From Verrucomicrobiaceae bacterium (lineage in GTDB: Bacteria; Verrucomicrobiota; Verrucomicrobiia; Verrucomicrobiales; Verrucomicrobiaceae): a stretch of 64,000 nucleotides of DNA. The stretch spans positions 124,001-188,000 of the forward strand of contig JADJPW010000004.1 of the NCBI GenBank assembly GCA_016713035.1, given 5' to 3'. The notes under the pieces are model-generated. The model searched no databases. It saw nothing but the letters and a program-made list of their open reading frames with translations, and had not been told where the DNA came from. A program made the translations under genes and the position numbers. Numbering within the stretch: position 1 is the first letter of the stretch; each line of letters begins with the position of its first letter. Shown here piece after piece: positions 26,095 through 35,862 of the stretch.

Positions 26095-29000
26095 TCAGCG
26101 GAGGAGTCGGCTGAGGATGACAACCAGGATGACTCCACAGAGCCATAGCATCCGGCTTTGACGCTCGTAAAACAGCCAAATCTGCGGTTTCCAAGAATGA
26201 TTATGCCGTCCGATGAGCGAGCATGCGCGGGTGGCGTAGTCTCGTCCGAGGCGGCTATCTTCATTGGAGTCCATGAATAAGCTTAGAGCAGTCTGAGCGC
26301 CCTGATGAAAGGGTTTGGGCGGCTTTCCTGGCTGGTAGTCGAGCAGGGACCGTACGAGTCCGAGCACACGCTTTGAAAAGGCGGATAGCTCTGGCTCATG
26401 CACCACGTCCAGATGCTTTTGAGCGCTGTCTGCGCTGTGGGCGAGTGCATCCTCCAGCGCCGCGTAGAGGTGGAATCGCATGGTGGTATCGTCATGACGT
26501 GGCAAATCGAGCCCGCGTGCGAGCACGGCAGCGGCTTCATCACGGCGACCTAGGCTCTGAAGGGACATGAGCAGGTTATTGAGCATGTAGGGCTCCAGGT
26601 GAGAGCGCTCACGCCAGTCCTGGAGCCAATCGACGGCCTGCCGATGGCGCTTTAAGGTATGAAGGGCATATCCGATGGTGCCCCACATCTCATTGTTGCT
26701 TTGCAGCGCCTCACGGCGCTCGCGGATGAGCTGGTCGATGCGACGAGCCTCCCACCAGCATGCGAGGAGGCCAAAGGACGCCTTCTCCTGCTCCTCCCAG
26801 CGTTCGACGGTTTTATTGACATAGCGAATGATGACCTGCTCACTGCCCTCATCACCCAACGGAACGTGACAGAGCACATTCCAGCGCGGCACCTGCCCGA
26901 GCAGATGGGTGAGTGCGACATAAAAGGCCGCTGCATGCGTGTTTCGGGCTTTCCCATCGCGAATGGTCTTCGCGAGCTCGTTTCTCATGATGGGGAGCTC
27001 TGGCCGGGTCTTTTTGAGCTTCACTTCATCAAGAACACGATTGAAGGAGAAATCGAAGGCATCCTCCTGCTCGGTCATTTTGAGCAGCGCTGCACGCGAC
27101 TCGGCGGACTGGCCCTGCCGCCAGTGCCAGAGGAAGAGCCGTGAGTGATACTCGATCTCTGCATAGTGCGGACGTGAGTCATCCAGGAGCTTTCGGGCCG
27201 TGGCGAAGTCTTTTTTGCCACAGTGATGATCAAAGAGCTTCCGCAGTGCAAAACCGTAATCAGGCGCGATGGCCAATGCTCGCTCAAAAGCCGCGATGGC
27301 ACCTGCGGTGTCGCCACGGCGCTCCCGCACGTCTCCGAGCAGTCCGAGGTGGATGTGATCACCGGGCTCGATCTGGCTGAGGTGCGTGATCGCATCTTCT
27401 TCGCCAGAGAGATCCTTCATCGCCTCATACCACTCTGCGAGGCACTTCCAGCCCCAGACCATCGCTGGATCAGCCTCCAGCGCGGAGCGCATGCGGGCCA
27501 CGGCGGCACTGCGGTCATGCTTGCGCCAGAGAATCCAGGCCTCACGGGCGATGATGTCTGCGGGCCGCTGCTGATCTGGGTGGGATTCAAGCACGGCGAA
27601 GGCCTCTTCAAAACGACCAGCCAGGGTCAAAACACGAGCTTTTTCATCATAAGCCCGTGTGGCATGCGGAGCGGCTGCGATGGCGCGATCCAGCGTGGCG
27701 AGTTGCGCAGGGAACTCGGAGGCCTGCGTCATCAAATCCGCCAGGGTGAGCCAGGAGCGGGCCTCATTCGGCCGTGAGCGTGTCAGCGCCTCCGCAGCCT
27801 CACGAGCGGCGTTTTTCTCGCCGACTTCGGCCCCCCATTCTTCGAGACGGCCCCAGGCCCATCCGTAGCCGGGCTCGTGCTCGACGGCTTTTTTCAGATG
27901 ATCGACCGCGAGTCGTTTTTTGCCGAGATGCCAGGCCAGTTCAGCGACCCAGCCGTGATTACGCCCGTCTTGCGGAGAGTGGCGCACGGCTTGCTGCATG
28001 ACATCGAGCGCTTCTTCGTAGCGTGCATCTTTTTTGAGTGCCTCGGCGAGGTTTCGCATGCCCCAGCCCCAGCCTGGATTGATCTCTCGCACACGCATAG
28101 CGGCCTCGATCTGGCGTTTGCGGTCTGGTAGGGCACCATAGCACTCTGCCAGCTCCATCCATGTGCGTGGCATGAGTGGAAAACGCTCACAAGTGGCCTG
28201 CATGAGCGTGATGGACTGCTCCACGCCGTCATGCTCACGAAGATGCTCTGCCAGTGTCACAGCAGTCTGCCATAAATCTGGACGCTGCTCATGCGCCAGC
28301 CGCAGGAAGCGCTCCATCTCATCTGGTTCCAGGTAATGACCCGCGAGGGAGGCGAATTCGAGCACGCCGCTGCCATTGGTGACCTGGCGTGTGATCTCAC
28401 TCTGGATGTAGCGCAGCTCAGAAAGGCGCTCAGGCTGCGTTTTGCAGTGATGGAGCAGCGCATTCATCGGATCAGCACTATCCGCATCGAGTGCGATCGC
28501 GCGGCGGTAGGCCGCTTTGGCCTCTGGGAGCCGTTTTTCTGCCGCGAACACGCCTCCGAGCACATGGTAGTGCCACGGATTCATCGGATCGAGTGCGGCA
28601 GAGTGCTGCATGGCCTCATGTGCCTCCGTGAAGCGCTGGCGGTTTTTCATCGAGATGGCGACTTCCCGCCATGCTGAGCTGCTGCGTGGATCGATGCGCA
28701 GGAGTTCACGCGCAGCGGCCTCCATCGCCTCTGGGCTATCACCACGTACCCAATCACTCCAGGTGTCATGCAGTGGCCAGTGAAACGGGAAGCGCTCACA
28801 TGCAGCACGCAGATGGGCCAGAGCCGCAGTGCGGCTTTCCAACTGCTCCAGCAGCCGCGCCACGGCACGGTGGGCATCGGCAGCCTGGGGCTCATGGAGG
28901 ATGACTTGCTGCCAATCGGCCAGCTCACGGTGATGGTCGCCCTCTTGGCTGGCGAGCTGTGCATCGACACGGTGCCATGCGCCAGGTGCCGTGCGGGATT

Positions 29001-31173
29001 TCACCCGTGCCAGTGCCTCACGCGTACGTTCCAGCTTGCCAGTGCGCAGGAGCCAGTTCGCATGCTGGAGGGCGAGCTCCATGTCATCCGGGCGGCGCTG
29101 GATGGCGGCATCCATCACCGAGATGGCCTCCTCCGTGCGATTGATCATATCGAGAGCCTCCGCCAGCGAGTAGGCAGGCTGTGGTGAGAGATGCCCATCA
29201 CGCTCGAAGCGGCCCCGCAGCAGCCGCAGCGCCTCCTCACTGCGCCGCACCCAGCGAGATGTCTTGAAGTAAGACATGGTGAAGGATTCATTCTTATCCT
29301 CCAAGCAGCTCGCGATGCGGTACAAATCGGAGGCCTCTTCCCAGCGGCGCACGTCCCAAAGCATGTTCGCAGAGGTGATCACCGCGTAGGCATCCAGCCG
29401 TGCGCGGTGGTAGCGGTGAATCCAGCGGCGGGCCTCATCCACATGCCGCGCCTCCCAGTGCAGCTCACGGCCCAGCATGCGCCAGAGCAGTGGGTGCGTC
29501 TCCTTATCCGCACAGGCGCGGCGCAGCTCCTCGGTGAAGACTTCACGACCACGCAGCTCTCGCAGCACATGCAGGCGGTCGATCTGCCAGTTGATCGTTT
29601 TCGGATGCATCTGGAGCAGGGCCTCCAGTCCCTCCAGGCGTGCATGCGTATTGTCATCGTAACGAGCCAGTGCCAGCTCCACATGCCAACGTAAGCGCTC
29701 CTGCGGATGATCTCGCCGCATCTGCTCGAGTAGTAGCAATGACGCCGCTCGGTCATGGCGTGTCAGCGCATCATCAAAAGCATGCTTGATGTCATAGAGA
29801 GCCTGTTCCGGCAGTTCCAGCCCATCAAAGCGGTGTGATTGCTCCACCGGCACCATGGCAAGTCCACGCGGACCAAAGGGAGCCTGCCCCGCCAGTGCCT
29901 CCAGCGCCAAGAACTCCGTCATGGTGCGCTCCGACGGATCGCGCACGAAGAGCACTTGGCGGTATTCATCGTAACCGATCACCGCCTGGGCATGGGCGCT
30001 ATCGGAGTAAACCATGCTCAGAATGATCGGGATACCGCGGTCGATGAGCTGCTTGGCACTCTCCACCGTCACACTGAACTCGCGCACGGCCCAGCCATGC
30101 TTCTCCGCCCATGTTCGCTCCTGATAATGCGGGGTGCCGTCATAACAAATCTCATCCGCTAACTCGATATGACCCACTTCTTTGCCCAGAAAGCGTGCTA
30201 CTGCGCTCACCGTCGCCGGGGCACACGTGAGGTGATGCTGCGCCACAAAACCGACTGGCAGGACGCGGCGGGTAAGCTGCTGGCCCTGTGTTTTTTCCAA
30301 GTACTCAGCCACTTTCGCATAGAAGCTGTCTGGCTTTGCCGCCAGCCGCGCCTGCCGTAGCGCCTCCGCGTGGTCGCCCATCGCACTGGCGAGATCACAG
30401 CGTCTCCCAGCCTGCCAGCGCTGCATATCCTCCTCCATCAGTGGCAGCAGCTCCTCATGACGGTTCAGCGTGGCGAGTGCCTCCTCGTGCATGCCGAGCT
30501 CGATCTGGAGATTGGCTAATTTTCGCAGCAAGGAGGGGCATTGCGTGCGTGCGCAGCCAGCTCGCAGTTTTTCCAGAGCCTCCGGCTCACGCCCCATCGC
30601 CAGCAGCAGATCAAACTGCGAGTGGAGAGAGGAAATATGCGTGGAGCGGATGCTCAGAGCCTTTTCCGCCGCCGCGAGGGCCTCCTCACGCCGATCCTGC
30701 AGCTCCAAAATGTCCGCTTTCACAGACCAACCCCAAGTGGACTCTGGGTGGGCCACGATCAGCCCATCCACGAGCTTTTCCGCACGCTCAAAGTCACGCA
30801 GCTTCGCTAAAAGATAAGCCTGCACACCGGGATGATCACGGTGCTCCGCTACCTCCTCCTCTGGCATCGGTGGGTGCTTCTCCAACCACTGCCAGGCCAA
30901 GAAAGCGCCGCGCATGTCCAGCAGCTCCCACACCATGTCCTCACGCACCACATGGCGAGTCCTGCGATCATGCCAAAGGCGGAACCACATCTTCCGCCCA
31001 CGCTTTTCACCGCCCATGGATTCGATCATGCGTGCACCCACGGCACGGTGCTTTGCCTGGCTCCACTCCTCGGGTCGCGCATACGGCTCCAGCAGCTTCC
31101 ACGCATCTAGGAACAACGCCTGCTTGCGCAGCTCGCTCACCTTTTTGATCACTTCATCATCCGGCTCCATCAT
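26095..31173 (-). CDS. Giant TPR protein with internal C39-like peptidase domain and C-terminal membrane anchor
   Basis: About 1692 aa from ATG 31173; a TTG at 31209 would add 12 residues. Residues ~60-320 and ~460-1650 are tetratricopeptide repeats (for example AERALSIRS-type helices, LPEAKAAYRRAIALDADSAD, AGAIAAFERALAIAPDYG). Around residues 310-450 sits a Peptidase_C39-like (papain-type) domain: FVAQHHLTCAPATVSAVARF with the candidate nucleophilic Cys, HAQAVIGYDEYRQVLFVRDP with candidate His and Asp. The last residues (MLWLCGVILVVILSRLLR) form one membrane helix. There is no signal peptide, so it would be a tail-anchored cytoplasmic-side or inserted protein. The target is unknown. Confidence 0.82.
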   Translation of the reverse strand: MMEPDDEVIKKVSELRKQALFLDAWKLLEPYARPEEWSQAKHRAVGARMIESMGGEKRGRKMWFRLWHDRRTRHVVREDMVWELLDMRGAFLAWQWLEKHPPMPEEEVAEHRDHPGVQAYLLAKLRDFERAEKLVDGLIVAHPESTWGWSVKADILELQDRREEALAAAEKALSIRSTHISSLHSQFDLLLAMGREPEALEKLRAGCARTQCPSLLRKLANLQIELGMHEEALATLNRHEELLPLMEEDMQRWQAGRRCDLASAMGDHAEALRQARLAAKPDSFYAKVAEYLEKTQGQQLTRRVLPVGFVAQHHLTCAPATVSAVARFLGKEVGHIELADEICYDGTPHYQERTWAEKHGWAVREFSVTVESAKQLIDRGIPIILSMVYSDSAHAQAVIGYDEYRQVLFVRDPSERTMTEFLALEALAGQAPFGPRGLAMVPVEQSHRFDGLELPEQALYDIKHAFDDALTRHDRAASLLLLEQMRRDHPQERLRWHVELALARYDDNTHARLEGLEALLQMHPKTINWQIDRLHVLRELRGREVFTEELRRACADKETHPLLWRMLGRELHWEARHVDEARRWIHRYHRARLDAYAVITSANMLWDVRRWEEASDLYRIASCLEDKNESFTMSYFKTSRWVRRSEEALRLLRGRFERDGHLSPQPAYSLAEALDMINRTEEAISVMDAAIQRRPDDMELALQHANWLLRTGKLERTREALARVKSRTAPGAWHRVDAQLASQEGDHHRELADWQQVILHEPQAADAHRAVARLLEQLESRTAALAHLRAACERFPFHWPLHDTWSDWVRGDSPEAMEAAARELLRIDPRSSSAWREVAISMKNRQRFTEAHEAMQHSAALDPMNPWHYHVLGGVFAAEKRLPEAKAAYRRAIALDADSADPMNALLHHCKTQPERLSELRYIQSEITRQVTNGSGVLEFASLAGHYLEPDEMERFLRLAHEQRPDLWQTAVTLAEHLREHDGVEQSITLMQATCERFPLMPRTWMELAECYGALPDRKRQIEAAMRVREINPGWGWGMRNLAEALKKDARYEEALDVMQQAVRHSPQDGRNHGWVAELAWHLGKKRLAVDHLKKAVEHEPGYGWAWGRLEEWGAEVGEKNAAREAAEALTRSRPNEARSWLTLADLMTQASEFPAQLATLDRAIAAAPHATRAYDEKARVLTLAGRFEEAFAVLESHPDQQRPADIIAREAWILWRKHDRSAAVARMRSALEADPAMVWGWKCLAEWYEAMKDLSGEEDAITHLSQIEPGDHIHLGLLGDVRERRGDTAGAIAAFERALAIAPDYGFALRKLFDHHCGKKDFATARKLLDDSRPHYAEIEYHSRLFLWHWRQGQSAESRAALLKMTEQEDAFDFSFNRVLDEVKLKKTRPELPIMRNELAKTIRDGKARNTHAAAFYVALTHLLGQVPRWNVLCHVPLGDEGSEQVIIRYVNKTVERWEEQEKASFGLLACWWEARRIDQLIRERREALQSNNEMWGTIGYALHTLKRHRQAVDWLQDWRERSHLEPYMLNNLLMSLQSLGRRDEAAAVLARGLDLPRHDDTTMRFHLYAALEDALAHSADSAQKHLDVVHEPELSAFSKRVLGLVRSLLDYQPGKPPKPFHQGAQTALSLFMDSNEDSRLGRDYATRACSLIGRHNHSWKPQIWLFYERQSRMLWLCGVILVVILSRLLR

Positions 31174-31219
31174 CGCTGTGGTGCTAACAAAAAGGCTCTC
31201 TTCTGGCAAGCCCAGAAAC

Positions 31220-32089
31220 TCACTGCATCAGCCCCAGTGACTTCAGAAAGACATCCGTCTTCCGCAGTGTGTCATCGAGCAGGATGGCATCTCGCATGAG
31301 GTAGCCGTGAGCACCGCCCTCATTCACATCGAGCTCGCTGCGGTTTCCGGCTTTGAGCATGGCCTCGTGAAAGGTCTTGGCACCAGCAAAGGGCGTCACC
31401 GTATCTCCCGTGCCATGAAACGTAAGCGTGGGCGGCAATCCGGCATGGACATGATGCGCTGGCGAAAGCTCCTGCCAACGCGGGCCGATTTTTGCCTGCC
31501 CGTAGCCGTCTTTCGAGGTATCGATCACCGGAAAGAGCAACACCAGCGCATTGGGCGATGCGGAAACCGTGAGATCTTCCCCATCCTCGTTCACCTGATC
31601 AAAAAGCGCTGTCGAAGCGGCCAAATGACCTCCGGCGGAACCGCCACTGACGATGATTTTCTGCGGATCGATGCCCAACTCAGCCGCGTGACTGCGCAGA
31701 TAGCGCACAGCGGAGCGGGCATCCTTCACACAATCAAAAACACTCACGCCAGTCTTCACACTGTGGAGCCGGTAGGACATGCTGATACCCACCAGCCCCT
31801 TTTCCGCGAAATGCGCAGCAAAGGGGTACATGCGTGGCGGTGCTCCACCCGTCCAGCCACCACCGTGAATGACCAGGAAGCATGAGCGCCGATCACTCGC
31901 CTGAAAGCCCTGTGGCTCGAAAATATGCATTTTGAGCTCCAAATCGCCCACTTTCTTGTACACGATGGTTTTGGCGGGTTGGAGCTTCGCCGCGCGAGCA
32001 TCTGTGGCGTCTGGCACTTTGGCCGCAGCGGGGTTTTGAGCCTGCAACGAGCAAACTCCGACAATAAGGAAGCAAATCAGCTTTTTCAT
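31220..32089 (-). CDS. Secreted alpha/beta hydrolase (acetylesterase-like)
   Basis: About 289 aa from ATG 32089, with signal peptide MKKLICFLIVGVCSLQAQ. It is a member of the hormone-sensitive-lipase/BD-FAE-like esterases: oxyanion motif LVIHGGGWTGG, nucleophile elbow VSGGSAGGHLAAS, an acid residue in FHGTGDTVTPF and the catalytic His in GGAHGYLMRD. Enzymes of this kind remove acyl or acetyl groups from carbohydrates or small esters in the periplasm. It shares a 111-bp divergent intergenic region with folP. Confidence 0.87.
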   Translation of the reverse strand: MKKLICFLIVGVCSLQAQNPAAAKVPDATDARAAKLQPAKTIVYKKVGDLELKMHIFEPQGFQASDRRSCFLVIHGGGWTGGAPPRMYPFAAHFAEKGLVGISMSYRLHSVKTGVSVFDCVKDARSAVRYLRSHAAELGIDPQKIIVSGGSAGGHLAASTALFDQVNEDGEDLTVSASPNALVLLFPVIDTSKDGYGQAKIGPRWQELSPAHHVHAGLPPTLTFHGTGDTVTPFAGAKTFHEAMLKAGNRSELDVNEGGAHGYLMRDAILLDDTLRKTDVFLKSLGLMQ

Positions 32090-32200
32090 GAGGCCCAGGA
32101 AAACGATGCCCCCGGTGCCTGGCTTGCGCTTTTCGGTCATCCTCCGCCTCTGAAGCTGGTTTCTTTTTCCCCGAGCTTCGTGTATGCGCAGCTCACCTGT

Positions 32201-33043
32201 ATGAAGTTAAGCTCACGCCAGCATACGATCGACTTCCCCCGCCGCCCGATGGTGATGGGGATCGTGAACATCAATGATGACTCCTTTTGTGGCGATGGGA
32301 CGCTAGATCCCACGCTGGCTCTGGCGCAGGCCGCGCAGATGCTGCGAGATGGCGCTGACATCATCGACATCGGTGCCGAGAGTGCTCGGACGAATCGGGA
32401 GGCGATCAGCGTGAGCGAAGAAATCGACCGATTGATGCCCTTTTTGGCAAAATGGCCGGAGCTGAAGGCGCACCACAATTCCCCGCTGCTCTCCATCAAT
32501 ACCTGGCGCTCCGATGTGATCGCCGCAGTGCTGCCAGAGGGCGGCGACATCATCAACGACATCAGCGGCCTGCCAGATGCCTTCAACGCCAAGCTCTGCG
32601 CCGATCACGGTGCCGCACTACTCATCATGCACAGCATCGGGCAGCCAAAGGTGCCCCACACGCATGTGCGCTACGAGAGAATCATGGATGCGCTGGAGCA
32701 TTTTTTCGAGCAACGGCTCGTCATGGCCGAAAGCGTGGGTTTGCCGCGAGAAAACGTGATTTTGGACCCAGGGATCGACTTTGCGAAGCAGCGGGATGAT
32801 AACCTGACGATCTACCGCGAGCTGGAGCGGCTGCACCGCTTCGGCAGGCCCATTTTATTGCCCGTCTCACGCAAGACGGTGATCGGGGATGTACTCGGCC
32901 TGCCTGCCAATGAACGAGATGCGGGCACGGTGGCCTGCATCGCGGCAGGAATGAGCCGTGGGGCGCAGATTTTCCGCGTACACCATGTCCAGGCCGCTGT
33001 GCAGTCCGTGAAGATGCTCTGGGCCGTGCAGAATGCCGCGTGA
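32201..33043 (+). CDS. folP: Dihydropteroate synthase (divergent)
   Basis: 280 aa from ATG 32201. It makes 7,8-dihydropteroate from DHPPP and p-aminobenzoate in folate synthesis. Motifs: GIVNINDDSF (usual NVTPDSF), GADIIDIGAESARTN, GGDIINDISGLPDA, VILDPGIDFAKQRDDNL, LLPVSRKTVIG and the terminal FRVHHV. The Asp that normally follows strand 3 (SVDT in the family) reads SINTWRS here, so one pterin-binding residue is Asn. This may be a lineage variant or a paralogue. thrC follows after 48 bp on the same strand. Confidence 0.88.
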   Translation: MKLSSRQHTIDFPRRPMVMGIVNINDDSFCGDGTLDPTLALAQAAQMLRDGADIIDIGAESARTNREAISVSEEIDRLMPFLAKWPELKAHHNSPLLSINTWRSDVIAAVLPEGGDIINDISGLPDAFNAKLCADHGAALLIMHSIGQPKVPHTHVRYERIMDALEHFFEQRLVMAESVGLPRENVILDPGIDFAKQRDDNLTIYRELERLHRFGRPILLPVSRKTVIGDVLGLPANERDAGTVACIAAGMSRGAQIFRVHHVQAAVQSVKMLWAVQNAA

Positions 33044-33091
33044 TGAGAGGCTGCTTGTCATGAGCGCATCCTCGCGCATCATCACAGGCCC

Positions 33092-34453
33092 ATGCGCTAC
33101 TTTTCCACTCGCGGCCAGACGCCGCTGCACACCTTTTCTGAAGCCGTCGAGGCCGGTCTCGCGCCGGATGGCGGCCTGTTTTTGCCAGAATCCCTGCCAT
33201 CCATCGCGGAGAAGCTGCCGCAGTGGTCCACGCTGACGTATCCGCAGCTCGCGGCGGAGTTTTTCACGCTCTTCGCACCGGAGATCCCGCTCGCAGAGTG
33301 GCATACACTCACGGCGGAGGCCTACCGCCGCTTTGAATCGCCCGATGTCGCACCGCTGAGGAAGATCACGGATAAAACCTACATCCTAGAGCTCTTCCAC
33401 GGCCCTACGCTGGCCTTCAAAGACTTCGCGCTGCAACTACTGGGCCTCCTTTATAAACGGCAGACGAAACTCAGTGGGAAGAAGCTCTGCGTGCTCGGTG
33501 CGACCTCCGGCGACACGGGCAGTGCGGCCATCCACGGCTGCATGGGCCAGGATGGTATCCAGATTTTCATTTTGTATCCCAATGGCCGCGTCTCGCCGCT
33601 GCAGGAGCGCCAGATGGCCTGCACCGGTGCGAGCAATGTCTTTGCCATCCCGGTGCCCGGCACCTTCGATGATGCGCAGCGTGTGGTGAAAGACTGCTTC
33701 GGCGACAAAGAGTTCACCACGGCGGTGAATCTCTCCGCCGTGAACTCCATCAACATCGCCCGCATCTTAGCGCAGTGCGTGTACTACATCTGGGCCGTGC
33801 TGCGACTGCCAGAGAAAGACCGCGCGACGTGTGAGTTCGTCGTTCCCACGGGGAATTTCGGCAACGTGCTGGCTGGCTGGCTGGCGCAGCGCATGGGCCT
33901 GCCCTGCGGCACTTTCCGCGTGGCGACGAACCAAAATGACATCCTCCACCGCTTCTTCACCTCGGGTGAGTATCGCCAGGGCGAGGTGCATCCGAGTCAT
34001 GCGCCCAGCATGGACATCCAGGCCGCATCGAACTTTGAGCGCTTCCTCTACTTCGTGCTCGGGGAGGACAGCGCACGCGTGCGTGATGTGATGGCGCGGA
34101 TCAAAGCCGGTGAGGACATCCACATCGACCTGCCGCCCACCACCTTCCGCGCTAGCCGCATGGATGATGCACGCATCGTCCGCGCTACGGCTCAGATGTG
34201 GCAGGATTGGCAGTATGTGCTCGATCCACACACCGCCTGCGGCTTCACCGATGTGGCGACAGATCGTGTCAGCATCGTGCTCAGCACGGCCAGCCCCGCA
34301 AAATTCCCAGATGTGGTGCAAAGCGCCACCGGCCATGAGCCGACGCATCCCGCTCTGGAGTCTCTCAAAGCCCGCGAAATGCACCGCTGGCCGCTGGAGG
34401 CCACGACGGAGGCCGTGAAGGCCTTCATCCGCGAAAAAGCTGCCGTATCATGA
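33092..34453 (+). CDS. thrC: Threonine synthase
   Basis: 453 aa, normal for the bacterial (ThrC class II) enzyme. It converts O-phosphohomoserine to threonine with pyridoxal phosphate. It opens MRYFSTRGQTPLHTFSEAV; the PLP lysine is in GPTLAFKDFALQLLG, the phosphate-binding segment in GATSGDTGSAAIHG, and VPTGNFGNVLAGWLAQRMG follows. Its TGA overlaps the ATG of the phoD-like gene (ATGA), indicating co-translation. Confidence 0.96.
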   Translation: MRYFSTRGQTPLHTFSEAVEAGLAPDGGLFLPESLPSIAEKLPQWSTLTYPQLAAEFFTLFAPEIPLAEWHTLTAEAYRRFESPDVAPLRKITDKTYILELFHGPTLAFKDFALQLLGLLYKRQTKLSGKKLCVLGATSGDTGSAAIHGCMGQDGIQIFILYPNGRVSPLQERQMACTGASNVFAIPVPGTFDDAQRVVKDCFGDKEFTTAVNLSAVNSINIARILAQCVYYIWAVLRLPEKDRATCEFVVPTGNFGNVLAGWLAQRMGLPCGTFRVATNQNDILHRFFTSGEYRQGEVHPSHAPSMDIQAASNFERFLYFVLGEDSARVRDVMARIKAGEDIHIDLPPTTFRASRMDDARIVRATAQMWQDWQYVLDPHTACGFTDVATDRVSIVLSTASPAKFPDVVQSATGHEPTHPALESLKAREMHRWPLEATTEAVKAFIREKAAVS

Positions 34454-35862
34454 AAATCCTCGCCGCGCTCCTCTTGCTGCCTGTGGCCGCTTTGGCCGAA
34501 ATCCATCACGCACAGGGCGAAATGGCCGGTGAGGTCACGGCGAACTCCGTTTTTCTCCAAAGTCGGCTCACGGCGACTCCGGGGCCAGTTTTGGATGAAA
34601 GCGGCGATGTGCCAGGACAGGAAGGCGAGGCCTATTTTGAGTGGAGTGAGGCCGCTGATTTCTCCAAACCGACACGTAGCAAATGGAGTGAGGCAAAGGC
34701 GGAATACGATTTCATCATCCGCACCAGCGCCAGCAATCTGAAACCGGGCACGCTTTATCACTACCGGCTCGTTTTTGGCGAAACCCGCGAAAGTGCCAAA
34801 CCCGGCCCGACACGCAGCTTCAAGACTCTGAGCGAAAGTGGCGACGTGAGCTTCTGCATGGGCAGTTGCATGAATTACCACGCCTTCATGCATGGTAAGT
34901 CCAACGGCGGCGGCCCCGTCACAGCCACCGAAGAGGACAAACTGCTCGGCTATCCCTCCTTCGCCGCCATGGCCGCGCTGAGGCCGGATTTCTTCATCGG
35001 CACGGGTGACATCGTTTATTACGATCATCCCGCGAAACCCGCCGCACAGACACTGCCGGAGCTGCGTCGCAAATGGCATGAGCAGGCCCGCTTTCCGCGA
35101 TTGATCGATTTCTTCGCACACACTCCCGCTTATTGGTCCAAAGACGATCACGACTTCCGCTTCAATGATGCCGATCTGCGAGCCGGTAAGCTGCCAGAGC
35201 CGGCCACGGGCATCGAAATCTTCCGCGAGCAGATGCCCATGTTCGCGATTTGGGATCGCAGCACGCCCACCTATCGCACCCACCGCGTGCACCGGCATTT
35301 GCAGCTCTGGTTTGTCGAAGGCCGCGACTACCGCTCGCCGAACAAAATGCCCGATGGCCCCGAAAAGTCGATCTGGGGCCGTGAGCAGCGCGAGTGGCTG
35401 CAAAACACGCTCCAGGCCAGTGAGGCCACCTGGAAGGTCATCATCACCCCGACGCCGATGGTCGGCCCGGATCGCAACAGCAAGACAGACAACCACACCA
35501 ACCTCGCCGGCTTCAAACATGAGGCCGACAGCTTCTTTGCCTGGCTGCGTGAGAAGAGCGTGCAAAACGTGCTCACCTTCTGCGGCGACCGCCATTGGCA
35601 GTATCACAGCATCCATCCGCTCGGTGTGGAGGAATTCTCCGTCGGTGCGCTGAATGATGAAAATGCCATTCGGGGTGAAAAGCCCGGCGGCCCCAAGACG
35701 ACCGACCCCGAGGGCAAAATCAAGCAACCCTACATCTACAAAGAGCCCACCGGAGGCTTTTTGCGGGTGATGATCGATGATGCGGCCAAGCTGGTGCTCG
35801 AGCACCGCGACGATCACGGCACCGTGCTCAATACCGTGACGAAGCAGGCCGCTACACGCTGA
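34450..35862 (+). CDS. Secreted PhoD-like metallophosphatase/phosphodiesterase
   Basis: 470 aa with a signal peptide (MKILAALLLLPVAALA). An N-terminal Fn3-like PhoD_N domain (~20-130, ending KPGTLYHYRLVFGE) is followed by the metallophosphatase core: FCMGSCMNYHAF, DFFIGTGDIVYYDHPA, YWSKDDHDFRFNDAD and FCGDRHWQYHSIHPLGVEEF, holding the metal-binding Asp/His residues. PhoD enzymes release phosphate from phosphomono- and diesters in the periplasm and use Ca/Fe. It overlaps thrC by four bases and the convergent hipA by 11 bases at their ends. Confidence 0.87.
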   Translation: MKILAALLLLPVAALAEIHHAQGEMAGEVTANSVFLQSRLTATPGPVLDESGDVPGQEGEAYFEWSEAADFSKPTRSKWSEAKAEYDFIIRTSASNLKPGTLYHYRLVFGETRESAKPGPTRSFKTLSESGDVSFCMGSCMNYHAFMHGKSNGGGPVTATEEDKLLGYPSFAAMAALRPDFFIGTGDIVYYDHPAKPAAQTLPELRRKWHEQARFPRLIDFFAHTPAYWSKDDHDFRFNDADLRAGKLPEPATGIEIFREQMPMFAIWDRSTPTYRTHRVHRHLQLWFVEGRDYRSPNKMPDGPEKSIWGREQREWLQNTLQASEATWKVIITPTPMVGPDRNSKTDNHTNLAGFKHEADSFFAWLREKSVQNVLTFCGDRHWQYHSIHPLGVEEFSVGALNDENAIRGEKPGGPKTTDPEGKIKQPYIYKEPTGGFLRVMIDDAAKLVLEHRDDHGTVLNTVTKQAATR

